Notes: generated from the letters alone by a model not told the origin. A stretch of 54,752 nt of DNA from Paracoccaceae bacterium (GCA_026419405.1 JANZZL010000080.1:1-54752), one strand, 5' to 3'; counted from the first letter of the stretch, positions 17,788 through 28,771 are shown. Numbers and translations are program-made.

Positions 17788-17849
17788 GGCGGGCTCGGCT
17801 CAAGGGTCCTTCGCGACGAATCTAGAGGCCGCGCGGGGGGTGCGCAAGG

Positions 17850-20012
<2,163 letters not shown>

Positions 20013-20437
20013 CGTGGTCTCCCGCAGTCCGCCGCCCTGATAAGCCACGGGCGGCGCCGGGGAAAGGGGGGCCTGCGGTGGGGGCCGGGCGCGGGCGCGC
20101 CGGGAGAAGGCCCCCCGAGGAAGGGCCGCGACCATGCCGCTGTGGCGCAGAGCGTTGCCGGAACCCCTGCGCGGCGGGCGCGGGCGTGCGTTGAACCGTG
20201 TCCAGCGACGATTTCGCCCCGGAACCCCCGCGCGGCGGGCGCGGACCCTTGCCGCGGCGCTTCCGCCCGCGGTCCGGCCCGGCCGCGACGCCGCCGGGGC
20301 GCGGCCGGGGCGCCGCGCCGGCCTGCACGCGGAGGGCCGGAATCCGCGGCGCGCCCCGCGGGCCGGGGCGCCCTCGCGCCGTTCGGCCATCGCCGCCGGG
20401 CGCCGCGGCGCCAGCCCGCGACCCGGACGCCACGGGC
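20013..20437. other. Gene-free GC-rich stretch upstream of purL
   Basis: About 425 bp between the purL start and the small-RNA terminator. It holds the purL leader, a two-copy 61-bp-period repeat (20158-20244), and otherwise GC-rich low-complexity DNA. Open frames here lack ribosome sites and give Arg/Pro/Gly-rich translations, so none is called. Confidence 0.6.
20158..20244. repeat. Two 26-bp repeats at a 61-bp period
   Basis: Copies at 20158-20183 and 20219-20244 differ by one base (CCGGAACCCC then T/C then GCGCGGCGGG and GCGCGG). They enclose a 35-base unique segment that is less GC-rich than its surroundings. The 61-bp period equals that of the CRISPR-like array at 50993-51507. Only two copies are present. 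Confidence 0.6.
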
Positions 20438-20465
20438 AAAAAAAAGGCCGAGACTAAGCTCGGCC
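20438..20465 (-). terminator. Rho-independent terminator of the small RNA (and lysR read-through)
   Basis: A perfect 7-bp stem (20446-20452 with 20459-20465) with a six-base loop is followed on the minus strand by T8. It is the clearest intrinsic terminator in the window. Confidence 0.85.
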
Positions 20466-20519
20466 AAAGTCCAACAGGGAGGTAAGAAGCCGCGCGAGCA
20501 AGCCCGCGACCGGCTTCGT
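20438..20519 (-). ncRNA. Candidate trans-acting small RNA with CCUCCC motif
   Basis: Read on the minus strand: a predicted start near 20519, then a first hairpin closed by GAAGCC/GGCTTC (20512-20517 with 20486-20491) and an inner GC stem. An unpaired stretch containing CCUCCC (20477-20482) follows. The last element is a terminator, GGCCGAG-loop-CTCGGCC (20446-20465), followed by eight T (20438-20445). The predicted transcript is about 80 nt and has its own promoter (20526-20553). Anti-Shine-Dalgarno CCUCC motifs beside hairpins are known in alphaproteobacterial sRNAs such as CcsR and alpha-r14. Membership in those families is not shown here. An independent RNA is more likely than a lysR 3' end because of the promoter. 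Confidence 0.65.
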
Positions 20520-20525
20520 GCATGA

Positions 20526-20553
20526 ATTATGGGCACCGACCGGATGGTTCAAG
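20526..20553 (-). promoter_or_regulatory. Promoter of the candidate small RNA
   Basis: On the minus strand, CTTGAA (20548-20553), a 16-bp spacer and CATAAT (20526-20531, five of six matches to TATAAT) are present. It lies in the gap after lysR, so transcription from it would produce only the short terminated RNA. Confidence 0.55.
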
Positions 20554-20616
20554 GGAAAAACCGTCGCAGCCGCGGCATGGCCGACATGCGTTGCGCTCAA
20601 GCCTCACTTCCCGCCT

Positions 20617-21528
20617 TCAACCGGGGGTTGTGGGTGCCTCGCGCAGCCTCTGGCGCCGTGCGAAGATCTCCTCGCTGACGAAATCGCGGAACGCGGCGAC
20701 GCGCTTCGACTGCCGGAGCTCCTCGGGATAGGCGAGGAAGACCGGGATCTCGCCCGATTCGACATCCGGCAGGACGCGCACGATCTGCGGAAAGTCCTCG
20801 ATCACGTAATCGGGCAGCACGCCGATGCCGAGGCCCGCGAGCACCGCCTGGAGCACGCCGAAGTAGTTGTTGACCGTGAGCGTGGAGGGGATGTCGTAGG
20901 ACATCAGCTCCCGCACGAGGATCGCCCCGGCCGAGACCTGCGCCGAGGTGTAGTGCTGGCAGACGAGCCGGTGGCGGGCGAGGTCGGCCAGCGTCTCGGG
21001 CGTGCCGCGCTCGGCGAGGTAGCCGGGCGTGGCGTAGAGGCGCATGTGCACGCTCATCAGCTTGCGGCGGATCAGGTCGGCCTGCGAGGGTTCCTTCATG
21101 CGGATCGCCACGTCGGCCTCGCGCATCGGCAGGTCGAGCACGCGCTCGTCGAGGATCAGGTCGATCTTGAGGTCGGGATACTTGGCGTAGAGCGCGGGCA
21201 GGCGCGGGGCGAGCCAGAGCGAGCCGAAGCCGGTGGTGGTGGTCACCCGCAGCTCGCCGTAGACCTCCTCCTCGCTGTCGCGGATGCGGGCGGTGGCGGT
21301 CTCGAGCCGCTTGACCATGGCCGAGGTCGCCTCGTGCAGAAGCTCGCCCTGTTCGGTGAGAATCAGGCCCCGCGCATGGCGGTGGAAGAGCGTGGTGTCG
21401 AGGCTTTCCTCGAGGGCGCGGATCTGCCGGCTGACCGCCGATTGCGACAGGTGCAGCTGCTCGCCCGCGTGGGTGAGGCTGCCCGCTTCCGCGACGGCAT
21501 GGAAGATTCGGAGCTTGTCCCAGTCCAA
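20617..21528 (-). CDS. LysR-family transcriptional regulator
   Basis: A 303-residue LysR regulator. The N-terminal winged helix-turn-helix is WDKLRIFHAVAEAGSLTHAG followed by EQLHLSQSAVSRQIRALEE. A linker helix and a periplasmic-binding-like effector domain (about 90-290) follow, with GELRVTTTTGFGSLWLAPRL and VLAGLGIGVLPDYVIEDF. It is divergent from the indolepyruvate ferredoxin oxidoreductase gene. A LysR-type box overlaps that gene's promoter, so regulation of ior is likely. The effector is unknown; an aromatic keto-acid or amino acid would fit the neighbour. Autoregulation is also common in this family. Confidence 0.93.
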   Translation of the reverse strand: MDWDKLRIFHAVAEAGSLTHAGEQLHLSQSAVSRQIRALEESLDTTLFHRHARGLILTEQGELLHEATSAMVKRLETATARIRDSEEEVYGELRVTTTTGFGSLWLAPRLPALYAKYPDLKIDLILDERVLDLPMREADVAIRMKEPSQADLIRRKLMSVHMRLYATPGYLAERGTPETLADLARHRLVCQHYTSAQVSAGAILVRELMSYDIPSTLTVNNYFGVLQAVLAGLGIGVLPDYVIEDFPQIVRVLPDVESGEIPVFLAYPEELRQSKRVAAFRDFVSEEIFARRQRLREAPTTPG

Positions 21529-21625
21529 GCGCGCAATTCCGTTCCGTTTGTCAGGCGCTAACGCGGCGGGAGACTACGCCGGGAGTTGCTGCGGATGCAA
21601 ACGGAGACTTCGTGAAGAAACGGCT

Positions 21626-21653
21626 TTGTAGGTCAGTGATCTTGACCTATAAT
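21626..21653 (+). promoter_or_regulatory. ior promoter
   Basis: TTGTAG (21626-21631), a 16-bp spacer and a perfect TATAAT (21648-21653). The transcript would start near 21660 and carry a GGGGGG-rich ribosome site before the ATG at 21684. Confidence 0.6.
21630..21648. promoter_or_regulatory. Likely LysR operator
   Basis: AGGTCA (21630-21635) and TGACCT (21643-21648) form a perfect inverted repeat around seven bases. The inner part satisfies T-N11-A, the LysR-type box. It overlaps the spacer and -10 of the ior promoter and lies about 100 bp from the lysR start. Confidence 0.6.
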
Positions 21654-21683
21654 CCGTGCTAGGCTTGCCGCCAGGGGGGCGCG

Positions 21684-24600
21684 ATGACGCTGCAGGACGT
21701 ATCGCTGAGCGACCGGTTCGACCTGGACAGGAGCCCGGTCCTGCTGAACGGCACCCAGGCGCTGGTGCGGCTGATGCTGATGCAGAAGGCGCGCGACCGG
21801 GCGGCGGGGCTGAACACCGCGGGCTACGTCACCGGATACCGCGGCTCGCCGCTCGGGGCGGTGGACCTGCAGATGAGCCGCGCGCGGAAGGAGCTGGAGG
21901 CGGCCGACATCCTGTTCCAGCCGGGGCTGAACGAGGACCTCGCCGCCACCGCGATCTGGGGCAGCCAGCAGGCCGAGCTGCGCGGCGAGGGTCGCTTCGA
22001 CGGGGTCTTCGCGCTCTGGTACGGCAAGGGGCCGGGGGTGGACCGCTCGGGCGACGTGATGCGGCATGCCAACATGGCCGGCACCTCGCGCCACGGCGGC
22101 GTGCTGATGGCGATGGGCGACGACCACACCGGCGAGAGCTCGACCACGCTGCACCAGTCGGACTGGGCGATGGTGGATGCCTACATGCCGGTGGTCAGCC
22201 CGGCGGGGGTGCAGGAGATCCTCGACTTCGGCCTCTACGGCTTCGCGCTCAGCCGCTTCGCCGGCGTCTGGGTGGGCCTCAAGACGATGAAGGACACGAT
22301 CGAGGCGACCGCGGTGGTGGACGGCCGCCCCGACCGGATGCGCTTCGTGGTGCCGGAGTTCCCGATGCCCGAGGGCGGGCTGAACATCCGCCTGCACGAC
22401 ACCCCGGTCGCGCAGGAAGCGCGCATGATCGACTACAAGAGGTTCGCCGCGGAAGCCTTTGCGAAGGCGAACGGAATCGACCGCCGGGTATGGGGCCGGC
22501 CGGGCGCGAGGATCGGCTTCGTCGCGGCCGGCAAGAACTGGCTCGACCTGGTGCACGCGCTCTCGCTGCTCGGCATCGACGCGGCCGAGGCCGAGCGGCT
22601 GGGCATCACCACCTACAAGGTCGGGCAGACCTTCCCGCTCGACATGGAGAGCTTCCACGACTGGGCCGAGGGGCTGGAGCTGATCGTCGTCGTCGAGGAG
22701 AAGCGCAAGCTGATCGAGGTGCAGGTCAAGGAGGCGATCTTCGACGACCGCCGCGGCCGGCGCGTCTACGGCTGGCACAAGGGCGACACCTGGGAGCACG
22801 GCCGCCAGGTGGAGCTGTTCCCGACGCGCTACGCGCTCGACCCGATCCTGATCGGCGAGCGGATCGGCGAGATCCTGATCGAGGAGGGGCGCGGCACCGA
22901 CCGCATCCGCGCCGGGCTCGCCCGGCTTGCCGAGGCGCGGCGCGCCGACAACGCCCCCGACCTTGCCCGGCGGGTGCCCTACTTCTGCTCGGGCTGCCCG
23001 CACAACACCTCGACGAAGGTGCCCGAGGGCAGCCGCGCCTACGCCGGGATCGGCTGCCACTACATGGTGCAGTGGATGGACCGCGACACCGTGGGCTTCA
23101 CCCAGATGGGCGGCGAGGGGGCGAACTGGATCGGCGAGGCGCCGTTCTCGAAGCGCCGGCACGTGTTCCAGAACCTCGGCGACGGCACCTACAACCACTC
23201 CGGCATCCTCGCGATCCGCGCCGCGCTCGCCGCCGGCACGAACATCACCTACAAGATCCTGTTCAACGACGCCGTCGCCATGACCGGCGGGCAGAGGAAC
23301 GAGGGCGGGCTCACCGCCGACCGGATCGCCCGCGAGGTGCTGGCGATGGGGGTGCGCCACCTCGCGGTCGTCTACGACGCGAAGGAGGAGCCCGACTGGT
23401 CGGCCTTTCCCGCCGGGATCGAGCGGCACGAGCGGGCCGAGCTCGACGCCGTGCAGCGGAAGTTCCGCGAGATCGAGGGCGTCTCGGTCATTCTCTACGT
23501 GCAGACCTGCGCGGCCGAGAAGCGGCGGCGGCGGAAGCGCGGCCAGTTCCCCGACCCCGACCGGCGCGTGTTCATCAACACCGATGTCTGCGAGGGCTGC
23601 GGCGACTGCGGGGTGCAGTCGAACTGCGTCTCGATCGTGCCGGTCGAGACCGAGTTCGGCCGCAAGCGGGCGATCGACCAGTCGAGCTGCAACAAGGACT
23701 TCTCCTGCCTGAAAGGCTTCTGCCCCTCGTTCGTCACCGTCGAGGGCGCCCGGCCGCGCAAGGCGGCGACGCGCGCGGTGGAGATCGGCGCGCTGCCCGA
23801 GCCCGCGCTGCCGGCGATCGAGGGCACCTGGAACGTGGTGGTGACCGGCGTGGGCGGCACCGGCGTGGTGACCGTGGGCGCGATCATGGCGCAGGCGGCC
23901 GCGCTCGACGGCAAGGGCGCGGGGCTGATGGAGATGGCGGGCCTCGCCCAGAAGGGCGGGGCGGTGCACATCCACTGCCGGCTGGCCAACCGGCCCGAGG
24001 ACATCAGCGCGATCCGCGTGGCGACCGGCGAGGCCGATGCGGTGATCGGCGGCGACCTGGTGGTGACGGCGGGCGCCAGGACCATCGGGCTGATGCGCAC
24101 GGGCCGCACCGCGGCCGCGGTCAACAGCCACGAGATCGTCACCGGCGAGTTCACCCGCAACCCCGAGTTCCGCATCCCGAAGGACGCGCTCGAGCTGGCG
24201 CTCCAGGCGCGGCTGCGCGACCGGCTGATGCTGTTCGACGCCTCGGAACTGGCGCGCCTGCTGATGGGCGACACGATCTTTGCCAACATGATCGTCTTCG
24301 GCGCCGCCTGGCAGAGGGGCTGGGTGCCGCTCACGCTTGCGGCGATCGAGCGGGCGATCGCGCTCAACGGCGCGGCGGTCGAGGCGAACCGGCGCGCCTT
24401 CGAGATCGGCCGCTGGGCGGCCGAGCGCCCGGCCGAGGCGGCGCAGGTGGTGGCGCCGGTCTTGGTGCAGAAGCCGAAGGGGCTGGAGGAGCAGATCGCG
24501 CTGCGTGCGGCGCACCTGACCGACTACCAGTCGGCCCGGCTCGCCCGGCGCTACCGGAAGATGGTGGACGGCATCGCCGACCTGCGGCTCCGCGCGGCGG

Positions 24601-25106
24601 TCGCGAAGGGCTACCACAAGCTTCTGGCCTACAAGGACGAATACGAGGTGGCGCGGCTGCTCCGGAGCTCGGAGGAGAAGGCGCGGGCCGAGTTCGAGGG
24701 CGACCTCAGGCTCACCTTCCACCTCGCCCCGCCGCTGCTCGCGCGCCCCGGCCCCGACGGGCGGCCGGGCAAGCGCGCCTTCGGGCCCTGGATCGCGCGC
24801 GCCTTCGGGCTGCTGGCGCGGCTGAAGTTCCTGCGCGGCACGCCCTTCGACCCCTTCGGCCGCACCGCCGAGCGGCGGATGGAGCGCGCGCTGATCCGCC
24901 AGTACGAGGCCGACATGGCCGAGGTGCTGGCGAAGGTCACGCCCGAGACGCTCGAGGGGGCGGTGGCGCTCGCGGAACTGCCGCTCCAGATCCGCGGCTT
25001 CGGGCCGGTGAAGGAGGCGAATGCCGCGCGGGCGGCGAAGCGGCGCGCGGAGCTCCTGGCCGCCTTCCGCGCGGGCGGCACGGCGCTGAGCCGGGCGGCG
25101 GAGTAG
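21684..25106 (+). CDS. Indolepyruvate ferredoxin oxidoreductase, fused alpha-beta form
   Basis: A 1140-residue enzyme predicted to decarboxylate indolepyruvate and related aryl-pyruvates oxidatively to acyl-CoA, reducing ferredoxin. The order is: N-terminal pyruvate-binding domain (GYVTGYRGSPLGAVD; GDDHTGESSTTLHQSD), TPP domain (CSGCPHNTSTKVPEGS; GIGCHYMVQWM; MGGEGANWIGEAPF), a cysteine cluster (CEGCGDCGVQSNC, DNA about 23590-23630) for an Fe-S centre, and the IorB-like gamma domain (GVGGTGVVTVGAIMAQAA). Archaeal enzymes are two subunits; this single-chain form is usual in proteobacteria. The gene stands alone, controlled by the divergent LysR box. A downstream acyltransferase gene may be co-transcribed. 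Confidence 0.93.
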   Translation: MTLQDVSLSDRFDLDRSPVLLNGTQALVRLMLMQKARDRAAGLNTAGYVTGYRGSPLGAVDLQMSRARKELEAADILFQPGLNEDLAATAIWGSQQAELRGEGRFDGVFALWYGKGPGVDRSGDVMRHANMAGTSRHGGVLMAMGDDHTGESSTTLHQSDWAMVDAYMPVVSPAGVQEILDFGLYGFALSRFAGVWVGLKTMKDTIEATAVVDGRPDRMRFVVPEFPMPEGGLNIRLHDTPVAQEARMIDYKRFAAEAFAKANGIDRRVWGRPGARIGFVAAGKNWLDLVHALSLLGIDAAEAERLGITTYKVGQTFPLDMESFHDWAEGLELIVVVEEKRKLIEVQVKEAIFDDRRGRRVYGWHKGDTWEHGRQVELFPTRYALDPILIGERIGEILIEEGRGTDRIRAGLARLAEARRADNAPDLARRVPYFCSGCPHNTSTKVPEGSRAYAGIGCHYMVQWMDRDTVGFTQMGGEGANWIGEAPFSKRRHVFQNLGDGTYNHSGILAIRAALAAGTNITYKILFNDAVAMTGGQRNEGGLTADRIAREVLAMGVRHLAVVYDAKEEPDWSAFPAGIERHERAELDAVQRKFREIEGVSVILYVQTCAAEKRRRRKRGQFPDPDRRVFINTDVCEGCGDCGVQSNCVSIVPVETEFGRKRAIDQSSCNKDFSCLKGFCPSFVTVEGARPRKAATRAVEIGALPEPALPAIEGTWNVVVTGVGGTGVVTVGAIMAQAAALDGKGAGLMEMAGLAQKGGAVHIHCRLANRPEDISAIRVATGEADAVIGGDLVVTAGARTIGLMRTGRTAAAVNSHEIVTGEFTRNPEFRIPKDALELALQARLRDRLMLFDASELARLLMGDTIFANMIVFGAAWQRGWVPLTLAAIERAIALNGAAVEANRRAFEIGRWAAERPAEAAQVVAPVLVQKPKGLEEQIALRAAHLTDYQSARLARRYRKMVDGIADLRLRAAVAKGYHKLLAYKDEYEVARLLRSSEEKARAEFEGDLRLTFHLAPPLLARPGPDGRPGKRAFGPWIARAFGLLARLKFLRGTPFDPFGRTAERRMERALIRQYEADMAEVLAKVTPETLEGAVALAELPLQIRGFGPVKEANAARAAKRRAELLAAFRAGGTALSRAAE

Positions 25107-25198
25107 GGCCGGGCGTCGCGGAGATGTCACGATCCCTTGCCAAGGTCCGGGAATCGCGGCAGGGCGCGCGGAAAGGGGCGTCGGCTCGGGACGGCACG

Positions 25199-26089
25199 AT
25201 GGCGAAACGGCAGGTGGCACGCGAGATCAGCTATGCCTCGTCGGCGGCGACGAAGGGGGGGCGCGCGCTGATCCGGGTGCTCGAGAACGCCACCGGGCGG
25301 CTCAGGCTGATCCGCCGTGCCGACGGCTACGAGCGCGAGGTGGCCGCGGGCCGCGACTTCTGGCAGGTGATGGTGGAGCGCTACGGGCTGAGCCTCGACG
25401 TGGTGGGCGGCAGTCTCGACGACATCCCGCGCGCGGGGCCGCTCGTGCTGATCGCCAACCATCCCTACGGCATCCTCGACGGGCTGATGATGGGGCACAT
25501 CCTGTCGCGGGTGCGGGGCGACTTCCGCATCCTGGCGAACACGGTGTTCCGCAAGGCCCAGGAGCTGGACCGGATCATCCTCCCGATCTCGTTCGACGAG
25601 ACCAGGGAGGCGGTGCAGACCAACCTGGAGACCCGGCGGCTGGCGCTCGACTACCTCGGCGGGGGCGGGGCGATCGGGGTGTTTCCCGGCGGCACGGTCT
25701 CGACCGCCGCGACGCCCTTCGGCCAGCCGATGGACCCCGGCTGGCGCACCTTCACCGCGAAGATGATCACGCGGTCGGGCGCGCAGGTCGTGCCGATCTT
25801 CTTCGAGGGGCACAACTCGCGGCTGTTCCAGCTGGCCTCGCACCTGCACCAGACGCTGCGGCTCGCGCTGCTCATCAAGGAGTTCCGGTCGCGGGTGGAC
25901 GAGCCGGTGCGCGTGGTGATCGGCCGGCCGATCGCGCCCGAGCGGCTGGCGGCGCACCGCGCCGACCCCACGGCGATGATGGATTTCCTGCGCCGGGCCA
26001 CGTATGAGTTGTCGCCCCGGCCGCTTCGGTCCTACGACTACGGCTACGAGTTCGAGGCGCGGCACCGGGGCAGGGGCGCGGGGCACTAG
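25199..26089 (+). CDS. Lysophospholipid acyltransferase family protein (PlsC-like)
   Basis: A 296-residue acyltransferase probably acting on glycerophospholipids or a related acyl acceptor at the membrane. Seen are NHPYGILD (the H-x4-D catalytic motif) around residue 86, [24 protein letters not shown] (substrate glycine block) and [18 protein letters not shown]. The start is uncertain. An ATG at 25124 adds 25 basic residues but lacks a spaced ribosome site. The ATG at 25199 fits the family better. It lies 92 bases after the ior gene on the same strand. Confidence 0.85.
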   Translation: MAKRQVAREISYASSAATKGGRALIRVLENATGRLRLIRRADGYEREVAAGRDFWQVMVERYGLSLDVVGGSLDDIPRAGPLVLIANHPYGILDGLMMGHILSRVRGDFRILANTVFRKAQELDRIILPISFDETREAVQTNLETRRLALDYLGGGGAIGVFPGGTVSTAATPFGQPMDPGWRTFTAKMITRSGAQVVPIFFEGHNSRLFQLASHLHQTLRLALLIKEFRSRVDEPVRVVIGRPIAPERLAAHRADPTAMMDFLRRATYELSPRPLRSYDYGYEFEARHRGRGAGH

Positions 26090-26124
26090 GGCCGTCCGCG
26101 CCGGGCGGCGCGGGAGGCGGTGGC

Positions 26125-26949
26125 ATGGCGGTCGGCATCTTCGATTCGGGGCTGGGCGGGCTCACCGTCTGGGAGGCGGTGACCGCGCGCCTGCCCGAGG
26201 TGCCCTTCGTCTACTACGGCGACAACGCGCATGCGCCCTACGGGGTGCGCGATGCGGCCGACATCTTCGCGCTGACCTGCCGGGGGGTGGAACGGCTCTG
26301 GGACGAGGGCTGCGACCTGGTGATCCTGGCCTGCAACACCGCCTCGGCGGTGGCGCTGAAGAAGATGCAGGAGACCTGGGTGCCCAAGCACAAGCGGGTG
26401 CTCGGCGTCTTCGTGCCGATGATCGAGGCACTGACCGAGCGGCAGTGGGGCGACAACAGCCCGCCGCGCGAGGTGGCGGTCAAGCACGTGGCGCTGTTCG
26501 CCACGCCGGCCACCGTGTCGAGCCGCGCCTTCCAGCGGGAGCTGGCCTTCCGCGCGATCGGGGTGGACGTGGAGGCGCAGCCCTGCGGCGGGGTGGTGGA
26601 TGCGATCGAGGCGGGCGACATGATCCTGGCCGAGGCGCTGGTCAGGAGCCATGTCGAGGCGCTGCTGCGGCGGATGCCGAACCCCGAGGCGGCGGTGCTG
26701 GGCTGCACGCACTACCCGCTGCTCGAACACGTGTTCCAGGACGCGCTGGGGCCCAAGGTGAGCGTCTATTCCCAGCCGCGGCTGGTGGCCGAGAGCCTCG
26801 CCGACTACCTGGCGCGGCGGCCGGAGTTCCTCGGGCCTGGCACGCAGCGCCGGCTGCTGACCACGGGCGATCCGAAGAAGGTGGGCGCCAAGGCGACGCA
26901 GTTCCTGAAGCGCGCGATGACCTTCGAGGCGGCCTTCCCCGAGGCCTGA
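26125..26949 (+). CDS. murI: Glutamate racemase
   Basis: A 274-residue cofactor-independent racemase producing D-glutamate for peptidoglycan. Catalytic motifs are [11 protein letters not shown] near residue 5-15, [20 protein letters not shown] with the first catalytic Cys, and [10 protein letters not shown] with the second. A GGGAGG site precedes the ATG. An alphaproteobacterial-style insertion ([19 protein letters not shown]) lies mid-protein. argC follows with its own promoter. Confidence 0.95.
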   Translation: MAVGIFDSGLGGLTVWEAVTARLPEVPFVYYGDNAHAPYGVRDAADIFALTCRGVERLWDEGCDLVILACNTASAVALKKMQETWVPKHKRVLGVFVPMIEALTERQWGDNSPPREVAVKHVALFATPATVSSRAFQRELAFRAIGVDVEAQPCGGVVDAIEAGDMILAEALVRSHVEALLRRMPNPEAAVLGCTHYPLLEHVFQDALGPKVSVYSQPRLVAESLADYLARRPEFLGPGTQRRLLTTGDPKKVGAKATQFLKRAMTFEAAFPEA

Positions 26950-26962
26950 GGCGGGCGCCCGG

Positions 26963-26991
26963 TTGCGCTCGGCCCCGCGCGGGCCTAGACC
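26963..26991 (+). promoter_or_regulatory. argC promoter
   Basis: TTGCGC (26963-26968), a 17-bp spacer and TAGACC (26986-26991). The start is predicted near 26998, giving a leader of about 25 bases with GGAGAGGGG before the ATG. No ARG-box-like operator is evident. Confidence 0.5.
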
Positions 26992-27023
26992 CTGTGCCGC
27001 GCGGCGGACCGCAGGAGAGGGGC

Positions 27024-28052
27024 ATGAGCTACAGGGTCGCGATTCTCGGGGCTTCGGGCTACACGGGCGCGGAGCTCGTGCGGCTGATCGCCACGCATCC
27101 CAACATGGAGATCGTCGGGCTTTCGGGCGACCGCAAGGCCGGCATGGCGATGGCCGAGGTCTTCCCCTTCCTGCGCCACCTCGAGCTGCCGCGGCTCGTG
27201 CGGGTGGAGGAGCTGGACTTCTCGTCGGTGCACCTGTGCTTCTGCGCCCTGCCGCACGGCACCTCGCAGGAGGTGATCGCGGCGCTGCCGCGGGATCTCC
27301 GGATCGTCGATCTCTCGGCCGACTTCCGGCTCAGCGATCCGGCGGATTACGAGAAGTGGTACGGCAGGCCGCACGCGGCCCCCGACCTCCAGAAGGAGGC
27401 GGTCTACGGCCTGACCGAGTTCTACCGCGAGGAGATCGAGACGGCGCGGCTCGTGGCCGGCACCGGCTGCAACGCCGCAGCCGGGCAATACGCGCTCAGG
27501 CCGCTGCTCGCCGAGGGCGTGATCGACCCCGACGAGATCGTGATCGACCTCAAGGCCGGGGTCTCGGGCGCGGGGCGGGCGCTCAGGGAGAACCTGCTGC
27601 ATGCCGAGCTTTCCGAGGGCGCGCATCCCTACTCGGCCGGCGGCGTGCACCGCCACCTCGGCGAGTTCGACCAGGAGTTCTCGAAGGTCGCCGGGCGGCC
27701 GGTGCGGGTGCAGTTCACGCCGCACCTGATCCCGGCCAACCGCGGGATCCTGGCCACGGTCTACCTGCGCGGCGAGCCGCGCGAGATCCATGCCTGCCTC
27801 GCGCGGGCCTACGAGGACGAGGTGTTCCTGGAGGTGCTGCCCTTCGGCGAGCTGCCCTCGATCCGGCACGTGCGGGGTTCGAACTTCTGCCACCTGGGCG
27901 TGATCGGCGACCGCATCCCCGGGCGCGCGGTGGTGGTGGCGGCGATGGACAACCTGACCAAGGGCTCCTCGGGCCAGGCGATCCAGAACGCGAACCTGAT
28001 GCTCGGCGCCGAGGAGACGGCGGGACTGATGGTCGCGCCCGTCTTCCCATGA
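27024..28052 (+). CDS. argC: N-acetyl-gamma-glutamyl-phosphate reductase
   Basis: A 342-residue NADPH-dependent reductase, the third step of arginine synthesis. The N-terminal Rossmann motif is [15 protein letters not shown] (residues 7-21). [10 protein letters not shown] and VDLSADFRL follow, then the active-site Cys149 in [14 protein letters not shown], where many homologues have NPGCYPT. The C-terminal [26 protein letters not shown] and [18 protein letters not shown] are standard. Length is typical of the main ArgC form. ccmE follows after 27 bases. Confidence 0.94.
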   Translation: MSYRVAILGASGYTGAELVRLIATHPNMEIVGLSGDRKAGMAMAEVFPFLRHLELPRLVRVEELDFSSVHLCFCALPHGTSQEVIAALPRDLRIVDLSADFRLSDPADYEKWYGRPHAAPDLQKEAVYGLTEFYREEIETARLVAGTGCNAAAGQYALRPLLAEGVIDPDEIVIDLKAGVSGAGRALRENLLHAELSEGAHPYSAGGVHRHLGEFDQEFSKVAGRPVRVQFTPHLIPANRGILATVYLRGEPREIHACLARAYEDEVFLEVLPFGELPSIRHVRGSNFCHLGVIGDRIPGRAVVVAAMDNLTKGSSGQAIQNANLMLGAEETAGLMVAPVFP

Positions 28053-28072
28053 CGGCCGGCCGCGCCTAGGTT
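28044..28072 (+). promoter_or_regulatory. ccmE promoter, leaderless configuration
   Basis: TTCCCA (28044-28049, weak), a 17-bp spacer and TAGGTT (28067-28072), then seven bases to the ATG at 28080. There is no Shine-Dalgarno sequence, so the mRNA would begin at or beside the ATG. The -35 half overlaps the end of argC. Confidence 0.5.
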
Positions 28073-28079
28073 GGCGGCG

Positions 28080-28547
28080 ATGAGGAGCCTCAGGAAGACG
28101 CGCCGCATCCAGGTCATCGTGCTTGCGGCCGCCGCGCTGGCGCTGGCGAGCGGCATCATCGGCTACGCGATGCGCGACGGGATCAGCTTCTTCCGCTCGC
28201 CGAGCCAGCTTCTGGCCGATCCGCCCGGGCCGGCCGAGACCTTCCGCATCGGCGGGCTGGTCGAGGAGGGCAGCCTGGTGCGCGGACAGGGCGAGACGAT
28301 CACCTTCCGCGTCACCGACGGGGGCGCGAGCGTGCCGGTGGCCTATACCGGCGTGCTGCCCGACCTGTTCGGCGAGGGCGAGGGCATGGTCGGCACCGGC
28401 CGCTGGGACGGTCAGGTGTTCCGCGCGACCGAGATCCTCGCGCGCCACGACGAGACCTACATGCCGAAGGAAGTGATCGACGCGCTGAAGGAGCAGGGCG
28501 TCTACGTCAACCCCGCGGGCGAGGGCGGCCGGGCCGGCGGCAGCTAG
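28080..28547 (+). CDS. ccmE: Cytochrome c maturation heme chaperone CcmE
   Basis: A 155-residue periplasmic, membrane-anchored chaperone that covalently carries heme to the CcmFH ligation complex. Residues 1-10 are basic, 11-30 form the anchor helix, and the OB-fold domain follows (VAYTGVLPDLFGEGEGMVG). The heme-binding His123 lies in ARHDETYMPKE, with the conserved Tyr127. In many Rhodobacterales argC-ccmE is followed by ccmF and ccmH; here the next genes are endolysin and holin. The other ccm genes lie at 39181-41956. An upstream TTG at 28071 is ignored. Confidence 0.93.
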   Translation: MRSLRKTRRIQVIVLAAAALALASGIIGYAMRDGISFFRSPSQLLADPPGPAETFRIGGLVEEGSLVRGQGETITFRVTDGGASVPVAYTGVLPDLFGEGEGMVGTGRWDGQVFRATEILARHDETYMPKEVIDALKEQGVYVNPAGEGGRAGGS

Positions 28548-28550
28548 GGC

Positions 28551-28771
28551 CGCCGCGCGCCGGGTGCGGCTCCGCCGGTCGGCAGGACGGTCGGGAGGCG
28601 CCGGCGGGGGGCACCGCGCCGCCTTTCGGCTCCGCCGCCCGGCAGGCCGGTCGGGATGCTCCGGTTGGGACCGCCGCGCGCCGGGTGCGGCTCCGCCGGT
28701 CGGCAGGACGGTCGGGAGGCGCCGGCGGGGGGCACCGCGCCGCCTTTCGGCTCCGCCGCCCGGCAGGCCGG
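28551..28771. repeat. 121-bp-period direct duplication after ccmE
   Basis: The 100 bases at 28551-28650 recur exactly at 28672-28771. Each unit contains internal near-repeats (CGGCTCCGCCG, GGCAGGACGG/GGCAGGCCGG). A shorter degenerate extension (GGAGGCGCCGGCGGG) continues to about 28800. This fills most of the gene-free interval 28548-28884. Confidence 0.85.

Noticed and set aside
23590-23720. Cysteine cluster considered as a separate ferredoxin gene.
   Set aside because: It is in frame within the single 1140-residue indolepyruvate ferredoxin oxidoreductase.
27880-27900. GGGTTCGAAC resembles a tRNA T-loop.
   Set aside because: It lies inside the argC coding sequence and no cloverleaf or acceptor stem can be formed around it.
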